From positions 1,738,501 through 1,802,500 of the forward strand of contig JAKTNV010000077.1 of assembly GCA_022747635.1 (NCBI GenBank): a stretch of 64,000 bases of DNA, in the 5' to 3' direction. Under the pieces are notes generated by a model. It worked only from the letters and a program-made list of their open reading frames with translations, did no database searches and had not been told where the DNA came from. Positions 25,537-38,495 of this stretch are shown in pieces (within the stretch, counting starts at the first letter, position 1; each line of letters opens with the position of its first letter). The stretch comes from Hetaerina americana. Taxonomy: Eukaryota > Arthropoda > Insecta > Odonata > Calopterygidae. A program made the translations under genes and the position numbers.

Positions 25537-26785
25537 GAAAAGTGCCAATACCACCCCCTTTGGGTTCTAGGTAAAAATCTCACTCGACAGAAATCAAACA
25601 AAAATGTTGCCATGGTGTGTATTGTTGTTCATTTTCATCAAATAAACAAAATAAAACCCAGAATTAATCCTGAAAGACAAGAAATGATCATAAAAGATGC
25701 TTCAGCGCAAGTGTTAATGTTACTTAAAGAGCCCAAATTTCTAAAAATATTGCGAAAAACAACAATCTTCAGTTTTAGAGTGAATGTTTGAGGTGTATTG
25801 AAGGCATTTATTTCATTTTTAGAAAATTTAATTTTTCACATTTTTCCATGAAAAGTGCCAATACCCCCCCTTTGTGTTCTAGGTGAAAATCTCACTCAAA
25901 ACATATCAAACAAAAATGTTGCCATGGTGTATTGTTGTTTATTTTCATCAAATAAACAAAATAAAACCCAGAATTAATCCTGAAAGACAAGAAATTTAGC
26001 ATAAAAGATGCTTCAGCGCAAGTGTTAATGTTACTAAAAGAGCCCAAATTTCTAAAAATATTGCGAAAAACAACAATCTTCTGTTTTAGAGTGAATGTTT
26101 AGGTGTATAGAAGGCATTTTTTTCATTTTTAGAAAATTTAATTTTTCACATTTTTCCATGAAAAGTGCCAATACCCCCCCCCCTTTGTGTTATAAGTGAA
26201 AATCTAACTCAACACAAATCAAACAAAAATGGTGCCATTGTGTGTATTGTTGTTCATTTTCATCAAATAAACAAAATAAAACCCAGAATTAATCCTGAAA
26301 GACAAGAAATGAACATAAAAGATACTTCAGCGCAAGTGTTATGTTATTAAAAGAGCCCAAATTTCTATAAATATTGCGAAAAACAACAATCTTCTGTTTT
26401 AGAGTGAATGTTTGAGGTGTATAGAAGGCATTTATTTCTTTTTTAGAAAATTTAATTTTTCACATTTTTCCATGAAAAGTGCCAATACCCCCCCTTTGGG
26501 GTCTAGGTGAAAACCTAACACGACACAAATCAAACAAAAATGTTTCCATGGTGTGTATTGTTGTTCATTTTCATCAAATAAACAAAATAAAACCCAGACT
26601 TAATCCTGAAAGACAAGAAATGAGCATAAGAGATGCTTCAGCGCAAGTGTTAATGTTGCTAAAAGAGCCCAAATTTCTAAAAATTTTGCGAAAAACAACA
26701 ATCTTCAGTTTTAGAGTGAATGTTTGAGGTGTATAGAAGGCATTTATTTCATTTTTAGAAAATTTAATATTTCACATTTCTCCAT
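25537..26785. repeat. Satellite B four-monomer block, copy 2
   Basis: Copy of 22050-23297 at an offset of 3487-3488 bp. It differs at a few sites, for example ggtgccattg for gttgccattg near 26231 and gcatttttttc for gcatttatttc near 26113. Confidence 0.8.
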
Positions 26786-27093
26786 GAAAAGTGCCAATAC
26801 CCCTTTGTGTTCAAGGTGAAAATCTAACTCGACACAAATCAAACAAAAATGTTTCCATGGTGTGTATTTTTGTTCATTTTCATCAAATAAACAAAATAAA
26901 ACCCAGACTTAATCCTGAAAGACAAGAAATGAGCATAAAAGATGCTTCAGCGCAAGTGTTAATGTTACTAAAAGAGCCCAAATTTTTAAAAATATTGCGA
27001 AAAACACAATCTTCAGTTTTGGAGTGAATGTTTGAGGTGTATAGAAGACATTTATTTCATTTTTAGAAAATTTAATATTTCTCATTTTTCCAT

Positions 27094-28344
27094 GAAAAGT
27101 GCCAATACCCCCCCCACTTTGGGTTCTAGGTGAAAATCTAACTCGACACAAATCAAACAAAAATGTTTCCATGGTGTGTATTGTTGTTCATTTTCATCAA
27201 ATAAACAAAATAAAACCCAGACTTAATCCTGAAAGACAAGAAATGAGCATAAGAGATGCTTCAGCGCAAGTGTTAATGTTACTAAAAGAGCACAAATTTC
27301 TAAAAATATTGCGAAAAACAACAATCTTCAGTTTAAGAGTGAATGTTTGAGGTGTATAGAAGGCATTTATTTCATTTTTAGAAAATATAATTTTTCACAT
27401 TTCTCCATGAAAAGTGCCAATACCACCCCCTTTGGGTTCTAGGTGAAAATCTCACTCGACAGAAATCAAACAAAAATGTTGCCATGGTGTGTATTGTTGT
27501 TCATTTTCATCAAATAAACAAAATAAAACCCAGAATTAATCCTTTAAGACAAGAAATGAGCATAAAAAATGCTTCAGCACAAGTGTTAATGTTACCAAAA
27601 GAGCCCAAATTTCTAAAAATATTGCGAAAAACAACAATCTTCAGTTTTAGAGTGAATGTTTGAGGTGTATAGAAGACATTTATTTCATTTTTAGAAAATT
27701 TAATTTTTCACATTTTTCCATGAAAAGTGCCAATACCCCCCCTTTGTGTTCTAGGTGAAAATCTCACTCAAAACATATCAAACAAAAATGTTGCCATGGT
27801 GTATTGTTGTTCATTTTCATCAAATAAACAAAATAAAACCCAGACTTAATCCTGAAAGACAAGAAATGAGCATAAGAGATGCTTCAGCGCAAGTGTTAAT
27901 GTTACTAAAAGAGCACAAATTTCTAAAAATATTGCGAAAAACAACAATCTTCAGTTTAAGAGTGAATGTTTGAGGTGTATAGAAGGCATTTATTTCATTT
28001 TTAGAAAATTTAATTTTTCACATTTCTCCATGAAAAGTGCCAATACCACCCCCTTTGGGTTCTAGGTGAAAATCTCACTCGACAGAAATCAAACAAAAAT
28101 GTTGCCATGGTGTGTATTGTTGTTCATTTTCATCAAATAAACAAAATAAAACCCAGAATTAATCCTTTAAGACAAGAAATGAGCATAAAAAATGCTTCAG
28201 CACAAGTGTAAATGTTACCAAAAGAGCCCAAATTTCTAAAAATATTGCGAAAAACAACAATCTTCAGTTTTGGAGTGAATGTTTGAGGTGTATAGAAGGC
28301 ATTTATTTCATTTTTAGAAAATTTAATATTTCTCATTTTTCCAT
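27094..28344. repeat. Satellite B dimer duplicated in tandem (about 625 bp x 2)
   Basis: Units 27094-27721 and 27722-28344 both hold a monomer with the private variant agagcacaaatttc (about 27288 and 27912) followed by one with taccaccccctttggg and cctttaagacaag. The copies differ at the start of the first monomer (ccccccactttggg with gacacaaatc against ccctttgtg with aaaacatatc), so the exchange or conversion covers about 500 bp rather than all of it. Confidence 0.72.
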
Positions 28345-29910
28345 GAAAAGTGCCAATACACTTTGGGTTCTAGGTGAAAATCTAACTCGACACAAATCAA
28401 ACAAAATTGTTTCCATGGTGTGTATGGTGTGTATTGTTGTTCATTTTCATCAAATAAACAAAATAAAACTCAGACTTAATCCTGAAAGACAAGAAATGAG
28501 CATAAGAGATGCTTCAGCGCAAGTGTTAATGTTACTAAAAGAGCCCAAATTTCTAAAAATATTGCGATAAACAACAATCTTCTGTTTTAGAGTGAATGTT
28601 TGAGGTGTATTGAAGGCATTTATTTCATTTTTAGAAAATTTAATTTTTCACATTTTTCCATGAAAAGTGCCAATACCCCCCCTTTGTGTTCTAGGTGAAA
28701 ATCTCACTCAAAACATATCAAACAAAAATGTTGCCATGGTGTATTGTTGTTCATTTTCATCAAATATACAAAATAAAACCCAGAATTAATCCTGAAAGAC
28801 AAGAAATTTAGCATAAAAGATGCTTCAGCGCAAGTGTTAATGTTACTAAAAGAGCCCAAATTTCTAAAAATATTGCGAAAAACAACAATCTTCTGTTTTA
28901 GAGTGAATGTTTGAGGTGTATAGAAGGCATTTATTTCATTTTTAGAAAATTTAATTTTTCACATTTTTCCATGAAAAGTGCCAATACCCCCCCCCCTTTG
29001 TGTTATAAGTGAAAATCTAACTCAACACAAATCAAACAAAAATGTTGCCATTGTGTGTATTGTTGTTCATTTTCATCAAATAAACAAAATAAAACCCAGA
29101 AATAATCCTGAAAGACAAGAAATGAACATAAAAGATACTTCAGCGCAAGTGTTATGTTATTAAAAGAGCCCAAATTTCTATAAATATTGCGAAAAACAAC
29201 AATCTTCTGTTTTAGAGTGAATGTTTGAGGTGTATAGAAGGCATTTATTTTATTTTTAGAAAATTTAATTTTTCACATTTTTCCATGAAAAGTGCCAATA
29301 CCCCCCCTTTGTGTTCTAGGTGAAAATCTCACTCGACACAAATCAAACAAAAATGTTCCCATTGTGTGTATTTTTGTTCATTTTCATCAAATAAACAAAA
29401 TAAAACCCAGAATTAATCCTGAAAGACAAGAAATGAGCATAAAAGGTGCTTCAGCGCAAGTGTTCATGTTACTAAAAGAGCCCAAATTTCTAAAAATATT
29501 GCGATAAACAACAATCTTCTGTTTTAGAGTGAATGTTTCAGGTGTATAAAAGGCATTTATTTCATTTTAAGAAAATTATTTATCTAACATTTTTCCATGA
29601 AAAGTGCCAATACCCCCCCTTTGGGTTCTAGGTGAAAATCTCACTCGACACATATCAAACAAAAATGTTTCCATGGTGTGTATTGTTGTTCATTTTCATC
29701 AAATAAACAAAATGAAACCCAGACTTAATCCTGAAAGACAAGAAATGAGCATCAGAGATGCTTCAGCGCAAGTGTTAATGTTGCTAAAAGAGCCCAAATT
29801 TCTAAAAATTTTGCGAAAAACAACAATCTTCAGTTTTAGAGTGAATGTTTGAGGTGTATAGAAGCCATTTATTTCATTTTTAGAAAATTTAATATTTGAC
29901 ATTTTTCCAT

Positions 29911-31190
29911 GAAAAGTGCCTGTACCCCCCCCCTACTTTGGGTTCTAGGTGAAAATCTCACTCGACACATATCAAACAAAAATAATGCCATGGTGTGTAT
30001 TGTTGTTCATTTTCATCAAAAAAGCTATATTAAACCCAGAATTAATCCTGAAAGACAAGAAATGAGCATTGAAGATACTTCAGCGCAAGTGTTAATGTTA
30101 CTAAAAGTGCCCAAATTTCTAAAAATATTGCGAAAAACACAATCTTCAGTTTTAGAGTGAATGTTTGAGGTGTATAGAAGGCATTTATTTCATTTTTAGA
30201 AAATTTAAAATTTCACATTTCTCCATGAAAAGTGCCAATACCCCTTTGTGTTCAAGGTGAAAATCTAACTCGACACAAATCAAACAAAAATGTTTCCATG
30301 GTGTGTATTTTTGTTCATTTTCATCAAATAAACAAAATAAAACCCAGAGTTAATCCTTAAAGACAAGAAATGAGCATAAAAAATGCTTCAGCACAAGTGT
30401 TAATGTTACTAAAAGAGCCCAAATTTCTAAAAATATTGCGAAAAACATCAATCTTCAGTTTTGGAGTGAATGTTTGAGGTGTATAGAAGGCATTTATTTC
30501 ATTTTTAGAAAATTTAATATTTCACATTTTTCCATGAAAAGTGCCAATACCCCTTGCCAAAAGTGCCAATACCGCACGATACACTTTGGGTTCTAGGTGA
30601 AAATCTAACTCGACACAAATCAAACAAAAATGTTTCCATGGTGTGTATTGTTGTTCATTTTCATCAAATAAACAAAATAAAACCCAGACTTAACCCTGAA
30701 AGACAAGAAATGAGCATAAGAGATGCTTCAGCGCAAGTGTTAATGTTACTAAAAGAGCCCAAATTTCTAAAAATATTGCGAAAAATAACAATCTTCAGTT
30801 TAAGAGTGAATGTTTGAGGTGTATAGAAGGCATTTATTTCATTTTTAGAAAATTTAATTTTTCACATTTTTCCATGAAAAGTGCCAATACCCCCTCCCCC
30901 TTTGGGTTCTAGGTGAAAATCTCACTCGACAGAAATCAAACAAAAATGTTTCCATGGTGTGTATTGTTGTTCATTTTCATCAAATAAACAAAATAAAACC
31001 CAGACTTAATCCTGAAAGACAAGAAATGAGCATAAAAGATGCTTCAGCGCAAGTGTTAATGTTACTAAAAGAGCCCAAATTTCTAAAAATATTTCGAAAA
31101 ACACAATCTTCAGTTTTAGAGTGAATGTTTGAGGTGTATAGAAGGCATTTATTTCATTTTTAGAAAATTTAAAATTTCACATTTCTCCAT
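29911..31190. repeat. Satellite B 1.9-kb higher-order unit, copy 1
   Basis: Monomer spacings 316, 309, 340 and 315 from 29911 match 316, 309, 340 and 314 from 31821, an offset of 1910 bp. Order: long-C-run monomer (cctgtaccc, then ctactttggg; aataatgccatgg); short monomer (cccctttgtgttcaagg; catcaatcttcag); 340-bp double-boundary monomer; then a ccctcccccttt monomer. This three-monomer cassette of about 965 bp is the core of most later blocks. Confidence 0.8.
30536..30875 (+). repeat. Double-boundary satellite B monomer (340 bp), type example
   Basis: The monomer start aaaagtgccaatacc occurs twice, separated by ccttgcc and followed by gcacgatacac instead of the usual C-run. This makes the unit about 27 bp longer. 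The same structure starts at 23618, 32446, 35313, 36592, 39436, 41643, 42609, 45135, 47349, 49858, 51763, 54273, 56179, 59027 and 61541, with lengths of 336-340 bp. Small variants: cgagttttggg at 23618, ctttacaaaag at 39436, and gataaattttggg at 49858 and 54273. It is a good marker of higher-order phase. Confidence 0.92.
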
Positions 31191-31820
31191 GAAAAGTGCC
31201 AAATACCCCCCCTTTGGGTTCTAGGTGAAAATCTCACTCGACACAAATCAAACAAAAATGTTTCCATGGTGTGTATTTTTGTTCATTTTTATCAAATAAA
31301 CAAAATAAAACCCAGAATTAATCCTGAAAGACAAGAAATGAGCATAAAAGATGCTTCAGCGCAAGTGTTAATGTTACTAAAAGAGCCCAAATTTCTAAAA
31401 ATATTGCGAAAAACAACAATCTTCAGTTTTAGAGTGAATGTTTGAGGTGTATAGAAGCCATTTATTTCATTTTTAGAAAATTTAATATCTGACATTTTTC
31501 CATGAAAAGTGCCTGTACCCCCCCCCCTACTTTGGGTTATAGGTGAAAATCTCACTCGACACATATCAAACAAAAATAATGCAATGGTGTGTATTGTTGT
31601 TCATTTTCATCAAAAAACTATATTAAACCCAGACTTAATCCTGAAAGACAAGAAATGAGCATAAGAGATGCTTCAGCGCAAGTGTTAATGTTGCTAAAAG
31701 AGCCCAAATTTCTAAAAATTTTGCGAAAAACAACAATCTTCAGTTTTAGAGTGAATGTTTGAGGTGTATAGAAGCCATTTATTTCATTTTTAGAAAATTT
31801 AATATTTGACATTTTTCCAT

Positions 31821-33099
31821 GAAAAGTGCCTCTACCCCCCCCCTATTTTGGGTTCTAGGTGAAAATCTCACTCGACACATATCAAACAAAAATAATGCCA
31901 TGGTGTGTATTGTTGTTCATTTTCATCAAAAAAACTATATTAAACCCAGAATTAATCCTGAAAGACAAGAAATGAGCATTAAAGATACTTCAGCGCAAGT
32001 GTTAATGTTACTAAAAAAGCCAAAATTTCTAAAAATATTGCGAAAAACACAATCTTCAGTTTTAGAGTGAGTGTTTGAGGTGTATAGAGGGCATTTATTT
32101 CATTTTTAGAAAATTTAAAATTTCACATTTCTCCATGAAAAGTGCCAATACCCCTTTGTGTTCAAGGTGAAAATCTAACTCGACACAAATCAAACAAAAA
32201 TGTTTCCATGGTGTGTATTTTTGTTCATTTTCATCAAATAAACAAAATAAAACCCAGAGTTAATCCTTAAAGACAAGAAATGAGCATAAAAAATGCTTCA
32301 GCACAAGTGTTAATGTTACTAAAAGAGCCCAAATTTCTAAAAATATTGCGAAAAACATCAATCTTCAGTTTTGGAGTGAATGTTTGAGGTGTATAGAAGG
32401 CATTTATTTCATTTTTAGAAAATTTAATATTTCACATTTTTCCATGAAAAGTGCCAATACCCCTTGCCAAAAGTGCCAATACCGCACGATACACTTTGGG
32501 TTCTAGGTGAAAATCTAACTCGACAGAAATCAAACAAAAATGTTGCCATGGTGTGTATTGTTGTTCATTTTCATCAAATAAACAAAATAAAACCCAGACT
32601 TAACCCTGAAAGACAAGAAATGAGCATAAGAGATGCTTCAGCGCAAGTGTTAATGTTACTAAAAGAGCCCAAATTTCTAAAAATATTGAGAAAAACAACA
32701 ATCTTCAGTTTAAGAGTGAATGTTTGAGGTGTATAGAAGGCATTTATTTCATTTTTAGAAAATTTAATTTTTCACATTTTTCCATGAAAAGTGCCAATAC
32801 CCCCTCCCCCTTTGGGTTCTAGGTGAAAATCTCACTCGACAGAAATCAAACAAAAATGTTTCCATGGTGTGTATTGTTGTTCATTTTCATCAAATAAACA
32901 AAATAAAACCCAGACTTAATCCTGAAAGACAAGAAATGAGCATAAAAGATTTTTCAGCGCAAGTGTTAATGTTATTAAAGAGCCCAAATTTCTAAAAATA
33001 TTTCGAAAACCACAATCTTCAGTTTTAGAGTGAATGTTTGAGGTGTATAGAAGGCATTTATTTCATTTTTAGAAAATTTAAAATTTCACATTTCTCCAT
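31821..33099. repeat. Satellite B 1.9-kb higher-order unit, copy 2
   Basis: Copy of 29911-31190. The next cassette would be expected to carry a double-boundary monomer at 33413. Instead, a hairpin-bearing monomer occupies that position. Confidence 0.8.
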
Positions 33100-33420
33100 G
33101 AAAAGTGCCAAATACCCCCCCTTTGGGTTCTAGGTGAAAATCTCACTCGACACAAATCAAACAAAAATGTTTCCATGGTGTGTATTTTTGTTCATTTTCA
33201 TCAAATAAACAAAATAAAACCCAGAATTGATCCTTAAAGACAAGAAATGAGCATAAAAAATGCTTCAGCACAAGTGTTAATGTTACTAAAAGAGCCCAAA
33301 TTTCTAAAAATATTGCGAAAAACATCAATCTTCAGTTTTGGAGTGAATGTTTGAGGTGTATAGAAGGCATTTATTTCATTTTTAGAAAATTTAATATTTC
33401 ACATTTTTCCATGAAAAGTG

Positions 33421-33451
33421 CCAATACACTTTTCATGGAAAAGTGTATTGG
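33421..33451. repeat. Perfect inverted repeat (13-bp arms, 5-base loop) at a monomer boundary
   Basis: Arm ccaatacactttt at 33421-33433, loop catgg at 33434-33438, and arm aaaagtgtattgg at 33439-33451. It is built from the normal monomer start copied in inverted orientation. It sits between a monomer of the type that normally precedes a double-boundary unit and a tttggggtctaggtg / cctaacacgac monomer normally found elsewhere. It looks like the scar of a fold-back or template-switch event. Confidence 0.9.
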
Positions 33452-35964
33452 CCCTTTGGGGTCTAGGTGAAAACCTAACACGACACAAATCAAACAAAAA
33501 TGTTTCCATGGTGTGTATTGTTGTTCATTTTCATCAAATAAACACAATAAAACCCAGACTTAACCCTGAAAGACAAGAAATGAGCATAAGAGATGCTTCA
33601 GCGCAAGTGTTAATGTTACTAAAAGAGCCCAAATTTCTAAAAATATTGCGAAAAACAACAATCTTCAGTTTAAGAGTGAATGTTTGAGGTGTATAGAAGG
33701 CATTTATTTCATTTTTAGAAAATTTAATTTTTCACATTTTTCCATGAAAAGTGCCAATACCCCCTCCCCCTTTGGGTTCTAGGTGAAAATCTCACTCGAC
33801 AGAAATCAAACAAAAATGTTTCCATGGTGTGTATTGTTGTTCATTTTCATCAAATAAACAAAATAAAACCCAGACTTAATCCTGAAAGACAAGAAATGAG
33901 CATAAAAGATGCTTCAGCGGAAGTGTTAATGTTACTAAAGGAGCCCAAATTTCTAAAAATATTTCGAAAAACACAATCTTCAGTTTTAGAGTGAATGTTT
34001 GAGGTGTATAGAAGGCATTTATTTCATTTTTAGAAAATTTAAAATTTCACATTTCTCCATGAAAAGTGCCAAATACCCCCCCTTTGGGTTCTAGGTGAAA
34101 ATCTCACTCGACACAATTCAAACAAAAATGTTTCCATGGTGTGTATTTTTGTTCATTTTCATCAAATAAACAAAATAAAACCCAGAATTAATCCTGAAAG
34201 ACAAGAAATGAGCATAAAAGATGCTTCAGCGCAAGTGTTAATGTTACTAAAAGAGCCCAAATTTCTAAAAATATTGCGATAAACAACAATCTTCTGTTTT
34301 AGAGTGAATGTTTGAGGTGTATAGAAGGCATTTATTTCATTTTTAGAAAATTAAATTTTTCACATTTTTCCATGAAAAGTGCCAATACCACCCCCTTTGG
34401 GTTCTAGGTAAAAATTTCACTCGACCGAAATCAAACAAAAATGTTGCCATGGTGTGTATTGTTGTTCATTTTCATCAAATAAACAAAATAAAACCCAGAA
34501 TTAATCCTGAAAGACAAGAAATTTAGCATAAAAGATGCTTCAGCCCAAGTGTTAATGTTACTAAAAGAGCCCAAATTTCTAAAAATATTGCGAAAAACAA
34601 CAATCTTCAGTTTTAGAGTGAATGTTTGAGGTGTATAGAAGCCATTTATTTCATTTTTAGAAAATTTAATATTTGACATTTTTCCATGAAAAGTGCCTGT
34701 ACCCCCCCCCTACTTTGGGTTCTAGGTGAAAATCTCACTCGACACATATCAAACAAAAATAATGCCATGGTGTGTATTGTTGTTCATTTTCATCAAAAAA
34801 ACTATATTAAACCCAGAATTAATCCTGAAAGACAAGAAATGAGCATTAAAGATACTTCAGCGCAAGTGTTAATGTTACTAAAAGTGCCCAAATTTCTAAA
34901 AATATTGCGAAAAACACAATCTTCAGTTTTAGAGTGAATGTTTGAGGTGTATAGAAGGCATTTATTTCATTTTTAGAAAATTTAAAATTTCACATTTCTC
35001 CATGAAAAGTGCCAATACCCCTTTGTGTTCAAGGTGAAAATCTAACTCGACACAAATCAAACAAAAATGTTTCCATGGTGTGTATTTTTGTTCATTTTCA
35101 TCAAATAAACAAAATAAAACCCAGAATTAATCCTTAAAGACAAGAAATGAGCTTAAAAAATGCTTCAGCACAAGTGTTAATGTTACTAAAAGAGCCCAAA
35201 TTTCTAAAAATATTGCGAAAAACATCAATCTTCAGTTTTGGAGTGAATGTTTGAGGTGTATAGAAGGCATTTATTTCATTTTTAGAAAATTTAATATTTC
35301 ACATTTTTCCATGAAAAGTGCCAATACCCCTTGCCAAAAGTGCCAATACCGCACGATACACTTTGGGTTCTAGGTGAAAATCTAACTCGACACAAATCAA
35401 ACAAAAATGTTTCCATGGTGTGTATTGTTGTTCATTTTCATCAAATAAACACAATAAAACCCAGACTTAACCCTGAAAGACAAGAAATGAGCATAAGAGA
35501 TGCTTCAGCGCAAGTGTTAATGTTACTAAAAGACCCCAAATTTCTAAAAATATTGCGAAAAACAACAATCTTCAGTTTTAGAGTGAATGTTTGAGGTGTA
35601 AAAAAGGCATTTATTTCATTTTTAGAAAATTTAATTTTTCACATTTTTCCATGAAAAGTGCCAAATACCCCCCCTTTGGGTTCTAGGTGAAAATCTCACT
35701 CGACACAAATCAAACAAAAATGTTTCCATGGTGTGTATTTTTGTTCATTTTCATCAAATAAACAAAATAAAACCCAGAATTAATCCTGAAAGACAAGAAA
35801 TGAACATAAAAGATACTTCAGCGCAAGTGTTATGTTATTAAAAGAGCCCAAATTTCTATAAATATTACGAAAAACAACAATCTTCTGTTTTAGAGTGAAT
35901 GTTTGAGGTGTATAGAAGGCATTTATTTCTTTTTTAGAAAATTTAATATTTGACATTTTTCCAT

Positions 35965-38495
35965 GAAAAGTACCTGTACCCCCCCCCCCTACTTTGGGTT
36001 CTAGGTGAAAATCTCACTCGACACATATCAAACAAAAATAATGCCATGGTGTGTATTGTTGTTCATTTTCATCAAAAAAACTATATTAAACCCAGAATTA
36101 ATCCTGAAAGACAAGAAATGAGCATTAAAGATACTTTAGCGCAAGTGTTAATGTGCCTAAAAGTGCCCAAATTTCTAAAAATATTGCGAAAAACACAATC
36201 TTCAGTTTTAGAGTGAATGTTTGAGGTGTATAGAAGGCATTTATTTCATTTTTAGAAAATTTAAAATTTCACATTTCTCCATGAAAAGTGCCAATACCCC
36301 TTTGTGTTCAAGGTGAAAATCTAACTCGACACAAATCAAACAAAAATGTTTCCATGGTGTGTATTTTTGTTCATTTTCATCAAATAAACAAAATAAAACC
36401 CAGAATTAATCCTTAAAGACAAGAAATGAGCTTAAAAAATGCTTCAGCACAAGTGTTAATGTTACTAAAAGAGCCCAAATTTCTAAAAATATTGCGAAAA
36501 ACATCAATCTTCAGTTTTGGAGTGAATGTTTGAGGTGTATAGAAGGCATTTATTTCATTTTTAGAAAATTTAATATTTCACATTTTTCCATGAAAAGTGC
36601 CAATACCCCTTGCCAAAAGTGCCAATACCGCACGATACACTTTGGGTTCTAGGTGAAAATCTAACTCGACACAAATCAAACAAAAATGTTTCCGTGGTGT
36701 GTATTGTTGTTCATTTTCATCAAATAAACACAATAAAACCCAGACTTAACCCTGAAAGACAAGAAATGAGCATAAGAGATGCTTCAGCGCAAGTGTTAAT
36801 GTTACTAAAAGAGCCCAAATTTCTAAAAATATTGCGAAAAACAACAATCTTCAGTTTAAGAGTGAATGTTTGAGGTGTATAGAAGGCATTTATTTCATTT
36901 TTAGAAAATTTAATTTTTCACATTTTTCCATGAAAAGTGCCAATACCCCCTCCCCCTTTGGGTTCTAGGTGAAAATCTCACTCGACAGAAATCAAACAAA
37001 AATGTTTCCATGGTGTGTATTGTTGTTCATTTTCATCAAATAAACAAAATAAAACCCAGACTTAATCCTGAAAGACAAGAAATGAGCATAAAAGATGCTT
37101 CAGCGAAAGTGTTAATGTTACTAAAAGAGCCCAAATTTCTAAAAATATTTCGAAAAACACAATCTTCAGTTTTAGAGTGAATGTTTGAGGTGTATAGAAG
37201 GCATTTATTTCATTTTTAGAAAATTTAAAATTTCACATTTCTCCATGAAAAGTGCCAAATACCCCCCCTTTGGGTTCTAGGTGAAAATCTCACTCGACAC
37301 AAATCAAACAAAAATGTTTCCATGGTGTGTATTTTTGTTCATTTTCATCAAATAAACAAAATAAAACCCAGAATTAATCCTGAAAGACAAGAAATGAGCA
37401 TAAAAGATGCTTCAGCGCAAGTGTTAATGTTACTAAAAGAGCCCAAATTTCTAAAAATATTGCGATAAACAACAATCTTCTGTTTTAGAGTGAATGTTTG
37501 AGGTGTATAGAAGGCATTTATTTCATTTTTAGAAAATTAAATTTTTCACATTTTTCCATGAAAAGTGCCAATACCACCCCCTTTGGGTTCTAGGTAAAAA
37601 TCTCACTCGACAGAAATCAAACAAAAATGTTGCCATGGTGTGTATTGTTGTTCATTTTCATCAAATAAACAAAATAAAACCCAGAATTATTCCTGAAAGA
37701 CAAGAAATGATCTTAAAAGATGCTTCAGCGCAAGTGTTAATGTTACTAAAAGAGCCCAAATTTCTAAAAATATTGCGAAAAACAAAAATCTTCAGTTTTA
37801 GAGTGAATGTTTGAGGTGTATTGAAGGCATTTATTTCATTTTTAGAAAATTTAATTTTTCACATTTTTCCATGAAAAGTGCCAATACCCCCCCTTTGTGT
37901 TCTAGGTGAAAATCTCACTCAAAACATTTCAAACAAAAATGTTGCCATGGTGTATTGTTGTTCATTTTCATCAAATAAACAAAATAAAACCCAGAATTAA
38001 TCCTGAAAGACAAGAAATTTAGCATAAAAGATGCTTCAGCCCAAGTGTAAATGTTACTAAAAGAGCCCAAATTTCTAAAAATATTGCGAAAAACAACAAT
38101 CTTCTGTTTTAGAGTGAATGTTTGAGGTGTATAGAAGGCATTTATTTCATTTTTAGAAAATTTAATTTTTCACATTTTTCCATGAAAAGTGCCAATACCC
38201 CCCCCTTTGTGTTATTAGTGACAATCTAACTCAACACAAATCAAACAAAAATGTTGCCATTGTGTGTATTGTTGTTCATTTTCATCAAATAAACAAAATA
38301 AAACCCAGAATTAATCCTGAAAGACAAGAAATGAACATAAAAGATACTTCAGCGCAAGTGTTATGTTATTAAAAGAGCCCAAATTTCTATAAATATTTCG
38401 AAAAACAACAATCTTCTGTTTTAGAGTGAATGTTTGAGTTGTATAGAAGCCATTTATTTCTTTTTTAGAAAATTTAATTTTTCACATTTTTCCAT
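35965..38495. repeat. Satellite B 8-monomer block, copy 1 of 3
   Basis: Monomer starts 35965, 36283, 36592, 36932, 37247, 37560, 37873 and 38184 match a second set at an offset of about 6017 and a third at about 19590. Private markers include aagtacctgtacc, actttagcgcaag with aatgtgcctaaaag, tttccgtggtgtg, gcgaaagtgttaatg and gttattagtgacaatc. The block holds the about 965-bp cassette followed by five more monomers. Confidence 0.85.
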
